Shown in pieces: positions 8,794 to 17,089 of a stretch of 64,000 bases of DNA; position 1 is the stretch's first letter, and each line of letters starts with the position of its first letter. Both the position numbers and the translations under genes were made by a program. The notes below the pieces were generated by a model that made no database searches, was not told the origin of the DNA, and saw nothing but the letters and a program-made list of their open reading frames with translations. The DNA comes from Novosphingobium sp. (lineage in GTDB: Bacteria > Pseudomonadota > Alphaproteobacteria > Sphingomonadales > Sphingomonadaceae), in the NCBI RefSeq assembly GCF_039595395.1, contig NZ_JBCNLP010000001.1, forward strand, positions 4,092,001 to 4,156,000. Reading direction: 5' to 3'.

Positions 8794-9900
8794 CTCGCGG
8801 CTTGCGCCCGCCCTTTCCACATGCCCCCCCCGGCCCCGGTAATAGGCCTGCGCCGAATACAGCGTGCAGCCCAGATAGAACAGCGCCACCAGCGGCAGCG
8901 CCACCACCCACAGCGATGAGCGGCGATAGAAAGCCAGCACCGGCAGGTAAAGCGCCAGCATCAGCCCGCAGGCAAGGCCCCCGCCCCAGCCCGCGACACC
9001 GATCTGCGTGAAAGCCAAAGCCCAAGGCGCCAGAAACACCAGCGCCAGCCCCAGCACGGTCATCACCAGCAGCGCGGGGTTGTAGCGCAATTGCGCATAG
9101 GCGCTGCGGGCGATCATCATGCCGATCTCGCGCCAGCCGGAGTAGGGCCGGATCGAGCGGCTGCGGTCGGTGAGGCCCAGCCAGATCGGCCCGGTCTTCT
9201 TGATCAGGCCACCCAAGGTGCAGTCATCGATCAGCGCGCCGCGCATGGCGGCGATGCCGCCCGCCTCTTCCAGAGCCTTGCGCTCCACCAGCACGCAGCC
9301 GCCCGCCGCGCCTGCGATGGGGCCTTTGCGGTTCACCCAGTTGAAGGGGTAGAGCATCATAAAGAACCAGATAAACGCCGGGATCAGCAGCTTTTCGGCC
9401 CAGGTATCGCAATGCAGCTTGGCCATAAAGGAGACCAAACGCCGCCGCCCGCCCAGCGCGATGCCCACCAGCGTGCGCAGCGTATCGGGGGCATGCGCGA
9501 TATCGGCATCGGTCAGCCAGAGGAACTGCGGCGCCCCGGCCTGAGCAATCCCCTGATGCACCGCCCACAGCTTGCCCGTCCAGCCGGCAGCCAGCGGTTG
9601 CCCGCTGATCACCGTGAGGCGATCCGAGCCCAGAGCGCGGGCGATATCACCGGTGCCGTCTGAGGAATTGTCATCCACCAGCACGATGCGGAACGGCCCC
9701 GGATAATCCTGCGCCGCAAGGCTGCCGATCGAGCGGGCGATCACATCGGCCTCATCGCGCGCGGGCACCACGGCGACCACCTCGGGCCAGACATCGGGCC
9801 GGGCCAGCGGGGCGTTGGTGTCACGCTCGCGGCAGGTCCAGAAGCCGGTCAGCGTCAGGCCGATCCAGATCGCCGCCACCAGAAGGCCGAGCAGGGTCAT
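8790..9900 (-). pseudogene. hpnB: Hopanoid glycosyltransferase HpnB with +1 frameshift near its 3' end
   Basis: HpnB is a GT2 glycosyltransferase with an N-terminal membrane anchor and C-terminal membrane segments. The catalytic motifs are visible: VPARDEAD, VDDNSSDGT and TDADI. Near the C-terminus the plus-strand C8 run at 8824-8831 shifts the frame. With one base removed, the protein ends in the family-type tail RGRGGMWKGRAQAAR and stops at 8790-8792, overlapping the hpnC ATG. The predicted intact length is about 369 residues. As read, the protein loses only its last dozen residues and continues into HpnC. It may be a sequencing error, a real fusion or a slippage site; an intact gene with an indel is most likely. 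Confidence 0.85.
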
Positions 9901-10901
9901 CGAATCATGCCCGCATCGCGGAACCAGTCCACGGCATCACGCAGCGCTTCGAGATAAGGCCGGGCATGATAGCCCAGCTCCACCTGAGCGCGCGCGCTGG
10001 AATAGAACATGCGGTGCCGCGCCATCCGCAGCGAATCGAGGGTAACGAAAGGCTCCTTGCCGGTCAGCATCCCGCCCAGCTCGGCCACAGCGGCAATCGG
10101 GAAGAGCGGCGCGATGGGCAGCTTCACGCCCGGAGGCTTGCGGCCCACCAGAGCGGCAATATCCGCCAGCATCTGGCCCAGAGTCACATCCTGTCCGCCC
10201 AGCACATAGCGGCGCCCGATCTGGCCTTTGCTTTCAGCCAGCAGGTGACCGCGCGCCACATCATCGACATGGACAAGGTTCATCCCCGTATCGACATAGG
10301 CCGGCATCTTGCCATTGGCGGCCTCCACCACCACGCGCCCGGTCGGCGTGGGGCGCACATCGCGCGGGCCAATGGGCGTGGAGGGGTTGACGATCACGGC
10401 AGGCAGGCCCTGTTTGGCCACCATCTCCTCGACCAGCCTCTCGGCCACCACCTTGCTGCGCTTGTAGGCACCGGTGGCCTGCTCCGGCGTGGCGGGATGA
10501 TTCTCGTTCGACACCGCGTCATCGAGCGGCAGCAGCGTCGCCACGCTGGAGGTGTAGACCACGCGGGTCACGCCAGCCTTCAGCGCGGCGCCCATCACCG
10601 CCTGGGTCATGGTCAGATTGTTGCGCACGATCTCTTCGGGGTCGCGCGCCCAGAGGCGATAATCCGCCGCCACATGGAACAGCGCGCCCGCGCCCTGCAT
10701 CGCCTTGGCCACGGCGGCCTCGTCGCGCAGATCGGCCTCTACCAGTTCGCCGGGGAAATCCGCCAGATTGGCGCGCGGCGACGAGCCGCGCACCACGCCG
10801 CGCACCTTGCGGCCCTGCGCCGCCAGAGTGCGCGCCACGGCGCTGCCAAGAAAGCCGGCGACGCCGGTTACCACGGTGATAGAAGGATCTGGAGCAGTCA
10901 C
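9897..10901 (-). CDS. hpnA: Hopanoid-associated sugar epimerase HpnA
   Basis: This 334-residue extended SDR is first in the hpn minus-strand operon. It has a nucleotide-binding motif VTGVAGFLG at its start and the catalytic YKRSK (YxxxK) near residue 149. The sequence VNPSTPIGPRD is typical of HpnA. HpnA is known only as a hopanoid-linked family, with a probable role on a sugar or hopanoid-tail intermediate. It overlaps hpnB by 4 bp. The start lies about 180 bp from the divergent hpnI start, across a region with a tandem palindrome. Confidence 0.93.
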   Translation of the reverse strand: MTAPDPSITVVTGVAGFLGSAVARTLAAQGRKVRGVVRGSSPRANLADFPGELVEADLRDEAAVAKAMQGAGALFHVAADYRLWARDPEEIVRNNLTMTQAVMGAALKAGVTRVVYTSSVATLLPLDDAVSNENHPATPEQATGAYKRSKVVAERLVEEMVAKQGLPAVIVNPSTPIGPRDVRPTPTGRVVVEAANGKMPAYVDTGMNLVHVDDVARGHLLAESKGQIGRRYVLGGQDVTLGQMLADIAALVGRKPPGVKLPIAPLFPIAAVAELGGMLTGKEPFVTLDSLRMARHRMFYSSARAQVELGYHARPYLEALRDAVDWFRDAGMIR

Positions 10902-10952
10902 AGCGCGGCCTCCTAAAGGCTTTTATGCGGCATGCAAAGCAGCTAGATTTTG

Positions 10953-11065
10953 TCGCTGTCGCATCGTTTTTGCGAAAAACCGGTTCCCACTTTTTCGCAC
11001 GATGCCCTTTTATCGCTGCCGCATCGTTTTTGCGAAAAACCGGTTCCCACTTTTTCGCACGATGC
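10953..11065. repeat. Two tandem copies of a 45-bp palindromic element (60-bp period)
   Basis: Copies at 10961-11005 and 11021-11065 are identical over 45 bp and sit in a 60-bp direct repeat. Each can fold: TGCGAAAAA pairs with TTTTTCGCA around an 11-base loop, and GCATCG pairs with CGATGC outside it. A diverged copy lies at 58995-59039. The pair fills most of the gap between the divergent hpnA and hpnI genes and ends 14 bp before the hpnI ATG. It looks like a dispersed intergenic palindrome of the REP/BIME type. Confidence 0.9.
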
Positions 11066-11079
11066 TCTAAGGGCGCGCC

Positions 11080-12270
11080 ATGCACGGGATTCAGGCCATC
11101 GGTGTTACGCTCGCCGCCCTTTCGGGGGTGGGGTCGGCGTATCAACTGGCGCTGGTCCATGCGATCCGGCGATTCTTTGCGCAACCCGCGCCGCAACCCG
11201 CGCCGCAAGCCGCGCAGGCCGAGCCGGTGACTTTGCTCAAACCGCTCTATGGCGCCGAGCCAAAGCTGGCCGTCAATCTCGCCACCTTTCTGGCGCAGGA
11301 TCATGACGCGCCGGTGCAGATGGTCTGCGGCATCAACACGCCCGAGGACTCGGCCCGCTCCGCCGTCGAATGGCTGGTGGCGCGCCATCCCCGCGCCGAT
11401 ATCGCGCTCAATCCGGGGCCGCGCCTGCCCGGCGCCAATGGCAAGATCGGCAATCTGGCCGCGATGATGCCGCTGGCCAAACACGATATATTGATCCTCT
11501 CGGACAGCGATATGGTGGTGCAGCCTGACTATCTCGCCACCGTCACCGCCGCTCTGGCCCAGCCGGGCGTGGGGCTGGCCACCTGCCTCTATATCGGGCG
11601 CGGCGATGCCGGAGCGTGGAGCGAGATCGGCGCGGCGATGATCTCCTTCCAGCAGACCCCCAACATGATTTTCGCGCTGGCGCATGGTCTCGCCCAGCCC
11701 TGCATGGGATCGACCATCGCCCTGCGGCGGGAGACTCTCGACGCCATCGGCGGGTTTGAAGCTTTTGCCGATGTGCTGGCCGACGATCACGCCATGGGCG
11801 CCGCAGTCACCGCGCAAGGCCTGAAGATTGCCGTGCCGCCGATCCTGCTTGACCATGCTGGCGATGAGGCGACTCTGGCGCAGCTCTGGCGCCATTTCCT
11901 GCGCTGGGCGGTGACGATCCGCGATCTCAATCCGGGGGGGCATGTCGGGTCCGTGGTGACCCAACCGCTGCCGCTCGCCCTGCTCGCCCTGCCCTTCGCG
12001 CCTGCCGCCGGCACCATCGCCTTGTGTGGCGCCATCGCCACACGGTTCGCCGTCGCTTTCGCCATTCGTCGTACAGCGCGCAGAAAGGCGGCTCCGCTAT
12101 GGTGCATCGCGGCGGGCGATGTGCTAGGCTTCGCCATCTTTTGCGTCAGCCTGATCGCTCGAAAGATTGATTGGCGCGGCGCAAGCCTTACAATGACCGA
12201 GAATGGACGCATCCGGCATGCTCCTGAGCGCGAGATCCGCGCAAAGGCCGGACCCGCCCCACAGCAATGA
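11080..12270 (+). CDS. hpnI: Hopanoid glucosyltransferase HpnI
   Basis: HpnI is a GT21-like membrane glycosyltransferase that transfers N-acetylglucosamine in making bacteriohopanetetrol cyclitol ether. The 396-residue protein has an N-terminal membrane helix and the acceptor/donor motif DSDMVV near residue 140. A DDHAMG segment and HFLRW, matching the Q/RxxRW type motif of ceramide glucosyltransferases, follow, then C-terminal helices. A G7 run at 11934-11940 is in frame here. The start has AAGGG about six bases upstream. It heads the plus-strand hpnI-J-K-mlaA operon. Confidence 0.94.
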   Translation: MHGIQAIGVTLAALSGVGSAYQLALVHAIRRFFAQPAPQPAPQAAQAEPVTLLKPLYGAEPKLAVNLATFLAQDHDAPVQMVCGINTPEDSARSAVEWLVARHPRADIALNPGPRLPGANGKIGNLAAMMPLAKHDILILSDSDMVVQPDYLATVTAALAQPGVGLATCLYIGRGDAGAWSEIGAAMISFQQTPNMIFALAHGLAQPCMGSTIALRRETLDAIGGFEAFADVLADDHAMGAAVTAQGLKIAVPPILLDHAGDEATLAQLWRHFLRWAVTIRDLNPGGHVGSVVTQPLPLALLALPFAPAAGTIALCGAIATRFAVAFAIRRTARRKAAPLWCIAAGDVLGFAIFCVSLIARKIDWRGASLTMTENGRIRHAPEREIRAKAGPAPQQ

Positions 12271-12277
12271 GAGACAA

Positions 12278-13721
12278 ATGAAGCGGACCCTTTTCCTCCA
12301 GGCCCCCTCCTTTGACGGCTATGACGGCGGTGCCGGCGCGCGTTACCAGATGAAGCGCGAAGTCAAGAGCTTCTGGTACCCCACCTGGCTGGCCCAGCCC
12401 GCCGCCATGGTCGAGGGTTCCAAGCTGATCGACGCCCCCGCTCACGACCTGAGCTGGGACGATATCGCGCATGAGTTCGACGATCGCGATCTGGTCATCC
12501 TGCACACCAGCACCCCCAGCTTCGGGCAGGACATCCGCACGGCGGAACTGATCAAGGCGCGCAACCCGAACATCCAGATCGCCTTCGTCGGCGCCAAGGT
12601 GATGATCGAGGACGAAAAGAGCCTGAAGGCCTGCAACGCCATCGATCTGGTCTGCCGCGAAGAGTATGATTTCACCTGCGTCGATCTGGCCAATGGCCTG
12701 CCGCTCGCCGAAATCGACGGCATCACCTGGCGCGCCGCCGATGGCTCCATCGTGCGCAACAAGGACCGCAAGATGGTGGAGGACATGGATGTCTTCCCCA
12801 TGGTCTCGCCGATCTACAAGCGCGACCTCAACCCGGTGAAGTATTTCGGTGGCTATCAGCGCCACCCCTATGTCAGCTTCTACACGGGCCGTGGCTGCAA
12901 GAGCCGCTGCACCTTCTGCCTGTGGCCGCAGACCATCTCGGGCCACAACTATCGCTATCGCAGCGTGCCCAAGGTGATCGAAGGTGAAGTACATCCTCGA
13001 GAACATGCCTGAGGTGAAGGAAATCTTCTTCGACGACGACACGCTGGCCGACGCGCACAAGCATGTGGTCGAGCTGTCGCGCGAAATGCGCAAGCTGGGC
13101 TTCGGCACCAAGGGCTTCGACATCACCTGGGGCTGCAACGCCAAGGCCAACGTGCCTTACGATGTGCTCAAGGAAATGAAGGCGGGCGGCTGCCGCGTGC
13201 TGCTGGTCGGCTATGAGAGCGGCAACCAGCAGATCCTGCACAACATCAAGAAGGGCCTGCGCACCGATGTGGCGCGCCAGTTCACCAAGGATGCGCACAG
13301 CCTGGGGCTGACCATCCACGGCACCTTCATCCTGGGTCTGCCCGGCGAAACGCTGGAGACGATCGAGGAAACGATCAAATACGCCATCGAGCTGAACCCC
13401 TACACCATCCAGGTGTCGCTGGCCGCGCCCTATCCCGGCACGTTCCTGTACAAGCAGGCGGTCGAGAACAACTGGTTCGACGGCAGCGACCATCTGCTGA
13501 CCGATGGCGGCAACCAGATCGCCCAGCTCTCCTATCCGCATCTCTCCTCCGCCGTCATCTTCGACAAGGTGGAAGAGTTCTACAAGCGCTACTACTTCCG
13601 CCCGCGCAAGATCGCCCAGATCGTGGGTGAGATGGTGCGCGACTGGGATATGATGAAGCGCCGCCTGCGCGAGGGCGTGGAATTCTTCGACTTCCTGCGC
13701 CGCAGAAAGGAAGCAGCCTGA
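12278..13721 (+). pseudogene. hpnJ: Hopanoid radical SAM protein HpnJ with internal frameshift
   Basis: HpnJ is the radical-SAM enzyme that contracts the sugar to a cyclitol in the hopanoid tail. The first 235 codons (from ATG 12278) contain the N-terminal domain and the CxxxCxxC motif (Cys207, Cys211, Cys214, as GCKSRCTFC). The rest, EIFFDDDT through the C-terminus, is in another frame from 12984. The junction is at about 12980-12986 and is not in a homopolymer. A two-base loss restores a VIEEVKYI segment that fits my recollection of the family; one extra base would also restore frame. The repaired protein would have about 481 residues. As read, the cluster domain is cut off from the C-terminal half. 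Confidence 0.88.
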
Positions 13722-14701
13722 GCACCAGCCGGGGGGCAGGACGCGAACATCAGGCGCCGGGAGGCAACGGGGGGGCCCGGTCGCTGAAACGCCTTGTTGT
13801 CACCGCTGACGATTTCGGCGCCGCGATCGCGGTGAACGAAGCGGTGGAACGCGCCCATGTCGATGGCATCCTCACCGCCGCCAGCCTGATGGTGGCCGGT
13901 GAGGGCGCCGCCGACGCGGTGGAGCGTGCGAAGCGTCTGCCAAACCTCGGCGTGGGGCTGCATGTGGTGCTGGTCGATGGCCAGCCCATGCTGCCGCCCG
14001 AGCAGATCCCCGCGCTGGTCGGGCCCGATGGCTGGTTCCAGCCCGATATGGTGAAGACCGCCTTCGCCATCGCCTTCAATCCCGCCGCCCGCGCCCAGAT
14101 GCGCGCCGAGGTGGCCGCGCAATTCGCCGCCTTCGCCGCCACCGGGCTACCGCTCGACCATGTGAATGCGCACAAGCATTTCCATATGCATCCGATGATC
14201 ACCTCGGCGATTCTCGATGCCGGAACATCGCTGGGCATTCCCGCAATGCGCGTGCCGGTCGAGCATGGCTCCTCCGGTTTCGGCCCCGCCGCCATGCGCT
14301 GGTGGGCCGGGCTTCTGGGCCGCCGTCTGAAGGCGCGCGGTATTATGGTGAACGACCAGGTCATGGGTCTGACCCAGACCGGCGCCTTCACGCCCGAGGC
14401 CATGGCCGAGGCGCTGGCCGCCCTGCCCGATGGCCTGACCGAGCTTTACACCCACCCCGCCACGCAGGACGTCTGGCCGGGCAGCGCAGCCGGCTATCGC
14501 TATCGCGACGAGCTGGAGGCCCTGATCGCCCCGACGACGCATCAGGCGCTGGCTGCCAATGGGGCAAACATCGGTCCCTTCGCCTGTTTTCAGGATAAAT
14601 TTCTGCCAACCAAGACCAACGGGAGGCTTGCCCGGAGCGTTGCGCTCGGCGAAGGGGAAGATATCGACCAACGCTCTTCAGTCCGGAAAGCCGCCCGATG
14701 A
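13718..14701 (+). CDS. hpnK: Hopanoid deacetylase HpnK
   Basis: HpnK is a YdjC-type carbohydrate deacetylase acting on the N-acetylglucosaminyl hopanoid made by HpnI. The conserved TADDFG lies at about residue 29, the metal-binding NAHKHFHMHP segment follows, and the YTHPA motif is near the C-terminus. There is no ATG, GTG or TTG in frame between the upstream stop at 13628 and TADDFG. The CTG at 13718 overlaps the hpnJ stop (CTGA) and has AGGA six bases upstream, so I propose it as start; CTG at 13784 is another choice. The GTG at 13832 would remove the catalytic Asp pair. A lost ATG or GTG through an indel is also possible. Confidence 0.88.
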   Translation: MSTSRGAGREHQAPGGNGGARSLKRLVVTADDFGAAIAVNEAVERAHVDGILTAASLMVAGEGAADAVERAKRLPNLGVGLHVVLVDGQPMLPPEQIPALVGPDGWFQPDMVKTAFAIAFNPAARAQMRAEVAAQFAAFAATGLPLDHVNAHKHFHMHPMITSAILDAGTSLGIPAMRVPVEHGSSGFGPAAMRWWAGLLGRRLKARGIMVNDQVMGLTQTGAFTPEAMAEALAALPDGLTELYTHPATQDVWPGSAAGYRYRDELEALIAPTTHQALAANGANIGPFACFQDKFLPTKTNGRLARSVALGEGEDIDQRSSVRKAAR

Positions 14702-15828
14702 TCTTTACCGCTCCGATCGCCGGGCTGGGCCTGATGCTGACGCCCACCAACGCCCCGCTGCCGGAGCAGGCAAGCACCGAGCCGCCCGCCGTGACGGCAC
14801 CGGCCCCGACGTTGGCATCACCAGCAACGCCGGCACCGGCCGCCCCCACGATCGAGGCGACACCGCCCGCCGCCGCCGTAACGCCGGCCGATGCGCCCCC
14901 CGCTCCGGCCGATCCGGCAACCAACCCCGCTGTCACCGCGCTCAAGGCCGAAACCGCCAATCCCGCGCCGCTGGGCACCTGCCACGTCTGCGGACCGGTC
15001 TATGCCACGCGCGATCCGCTGATCGGCATGAACCGCGTGTTCTACGCCATCAACCAGCCGATCGACCGCTTCATCTTCCGCCCGCCCGCCATGGTCTACA
15101 AGGCAGTGGTGCCCCGCCCGGCGCGCGAAGGCGTGCGCAATGCGCTCTCCAACATCTATTCGCCGGTCACCTTCCTCAACGATGTCGTCCAGTTGCGCCC
15201 CAAGCGCGCGCTGAACACGCTGGGGCGCTTCCTGATCAACTCCACGCTGGGCATCGGCGGCCTGTTCGACATCGCCAAGCGCAAGCCCTTCCACCTGCAG
15301 GGCCACACCAACAGCTTCAGCAATTCGCTGGCGATGCTGGGCATGACCTCCGGCCCCTATCTCTATCTGCCCTTCATCGGCCCCAGCAGCTTCCGCGACA
15401 TGCTCGGCGCGGGCGGCGACACCTTCGCCCAGCCCCTGCTGGTCAACCGCGTCTACAGCAGGCAGGAACGCACCGTGGGCAACCCCTTGCGCCCGCGCAA
15501 GGTGAGCAGCTTCAGCTCCGCCCTCTCGCTCTCCACCTTCGGCGTGGTGCTGGCGACGCTCAGCGCGCTGGATCGCCGCGCGGAGGCCGATGCGGAGCTG
15601 AAGGCGCTCAAGGCCTCGGCGGTCGATCCCTATGTGGCGCTGCGCGAGGCCTATCTGCAAAACCGCGAGGCCGAGATCGCCGCGATCAAGGCCAAGGACG
15701 GCCAGGCCGCCCCGGTCGCCGCTTTCGACGATCCGCTGGCCGATCCGGCTGCGCCCAGCACTCCTGATCATCCGCTGCCCGCCACACCGGATCAGAGTCC
15801 GGCGAAGGATCAAAGTTCAGCCAAGTAA
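14698..15828 (+). CDS. MlaA (VacJ)-family lipid-transport protein in the hopanoid operon
   Basis: The core (about residues 105-290) matches MlaA, the outer-membrane component of the retrograde lipid transport pathway, with family segments DPLIGMNRVFYAIN, NTLGRFLINSTLGIGGLFD and GPYLYLPFIGPSS. It is unusual in having an Ala/Pro-rich linker of about 75 residues before the core, and an Ala/Pro-rich tail of about 40. The N-terminus has a short hydrophobic stretch but no lipobox Cys; the first Cys pair is CHVC just before the core. The start overlaps hpnK by 4 bp. It occupies the place where many hopanoid loci carry an MlaC-like HpnM. It may help move hopanoids or phospholipids at the outer membrane. 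Confidence 0.85.
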   Translation: MIFTAPIAGLGLMLTPTNAPLPEQASTEPPAVTAPAPTLASPATPAPAAPTIEATPPAAAVTPADAPPAPADPATNPAVTALKAETANPAPLGTCHVCGPVYATRDPLIGMNRVFYAINQPIDRFIFRPPAMVYKAVVPRPAREGVRNALSNIYSPVTFLNDVVQLRPKRALNTLGRFLINSTLGIGGLFDIAKRKPFHLQGHTNSFSNSLAMLGMTSGPYLYLPFIGPSSFRDMLGAGGDTFAQPLLVNRVYSRQERTVGNPLRPRKVSSFSSALSLSTFGVVLATLSALDRRAEADAELKALKASAVDPYVALREAYLQNREAEIAAIKAKDGQAAPVAAFDDPLADPAAPSTPDHPLPATPDQSPAKDQSSAK

Positions 15829-15882
15829 GGGAGCCTCCGGCGGGCAAAGGGCCATGGCCCTTTGCAATCCCTTTATTTTGGC
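15829..15882. terminator. Palindromic terminator between convergent mlaA and hpnL
   Basis: A perfect 20-bp palindrome (15845-15864, CAAAGGG...CCCTTTG) is preceded by GGGAGCCTCCGGCGGG and followed by a T-rich tail. It lies between two convergent genes, so it can end the mlaA transcript and perhaps both. Its layout (GGGAGC, hairpin, ATCCCTTT tail) is like the caps of the R1-R3 repeats. Confidence 0.65.
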
Positions 15883-15913
15883 GACTTGCTCGCTGCGGTG
15901 GTGCCGTCGGATT

Positions 15914-16952
15914 TTAGGGCTGCTTCGCAGCGGGTTTCGCCGTCTGGCCCCGCTTGTATTCCAGCCAGGGCCAGAACAGCAGGCCAGCGCCAAAGCACAC
16001 ATCGCGCAGGCGCAGCACCAGACTGAACGCCAGCGCCGTCGCCGGGTCGATGCCCACCGCAAGACCCGCCAGCACTGCGCCTGCCTCCTGCATGCCAAGG
16101 CCTCCGGGTACAAAGAACAGGATCACGCGGGCCGAGGTCGCCGCGCTCTCGATCGCCAGCGCGTTGAACAAGGGCAGCGGCACGCCCATCACCTTGGCCG
16201 CCAGCCACACCTGCACGCCCGACAGGCCCCAGCCCACCACATGCAGCGCAATCGCCATCGGCAGGCCCATGCGCTGGCGCTGCAATTCGCGGCGCATCAG
16301 ATGGATCTCGGCAGCAGCCCGGCGGCCCATGCGGGTCTTGCGCCAACGGGTGTGATGGTCGCTGCGCCGCCACAGGCGCCATGCCAGCAGCAGCACCGCC
16401 AAAGCGCCCAGCACCCACAGCGCGCCCGATCCGCCATGATGCGCCTGCCCGATCGCCAGGCCCTGCTTCGCGCCGCCGCGATGCCACCAGCCCCACAGCA
16501 CCCAGCCCGCCAGCGCCATATAGGGGATCTCGGCGATCACCTCGGCGGCGACATCGAGCACGCGCAGCGCCACCGCCGAACGCCCCCGCCCGCCCAGCAG
16601 CACGACAACGCGCGCGCCGATCGCCTCGCCAAGGCCGGGGGGGGAAGATCAGCAGATTATGCCCGGCATCGCGGGTCAGGCGCGCGATCAGGCTGGCGCG
16701 GAAGGGAATGCCCACCTTCAGCGCCTGCTGAGCGCAAGTGCAGACCAGAATGGCGATGAACTGCACCGGCAGCGTCACCGCCACCGCCCATGGGTCGATG
16801 CGATGGATGGCATCGACGAACAGCTCTCGCAGACCGGGGTTGGCCAGCACGCCTGCCGCCAGCCCGGCCAGAATCAGCAAGGGCACCGCCAGCGCGGCCC
16901 AGCGTTTGGCGGGGCTGGCGGATTTGGCGGGCGGGGCAAGCGTTTGATCCAT
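15914..16952 (-). pseudogene. hpnL: Hopanoid-associated membrane protein HpnL with +1 frameshift
   Basis: HpnL belongs to the flippase-like UPF0104 family (lysylphosphatidylglycerol synthetase membrane-domain type) and is expected to have many membrane helices. The N-terminal 109 codons (from 16952) end in NLLIFPP. Removing one base from the G8 run at 16637-16644 continues to GLGEAIGARVVVLL and a normal C-terminus ending at 15914, giving about 345 residues, the usual size. As read, the downstream product is nonsense. The gene stands alone on the minus strand, convergent with mlaA and divergent from hpnN. Confidence 0.82.
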
Positions 16953-17089
16953 GGCGCCCCTCTAGGCTCACCGATGGCGGATGGTCAAACAGGTGGCGTT
17001 ACGGTGTGTCCATCCTGGCACACGGCTCCCCGAAACCAGCCCAAGAGGGCATTGCCGCGCGCGCGCTTTTCCGCCAGAGGACCGACAAG

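Noticed and set aside
7942..9900. A natural bifunctional HpnB-HpnC protein
   Set aside because: The join lies at a C8 run, and one base less restores a normal HpnB end and an ATGA overlap with the hpnC start.
10953..11065. A CRISPR array
   Set aside because: Only two repeat units, each a self-complementary palindrome, with no varied spacers and no cas genes.
10925..11964. Open frames running through the tandem palindromes and opposite hpnI
   Set aside because: They repeat because the DNA repeats and show no family features.
13832..14701. GTG at 13832 as the hpnK start
   Set aside because: It would remove TADDFG, which holds conserved catalytic and metal-binding residues of the family.
16790..17089. 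N-terminal extension of HpnN
   Set aside because: The extra 100 residues are low-complexity and overlap hpnL on the other strand; the ATG at 17090 gives the normal RND start.
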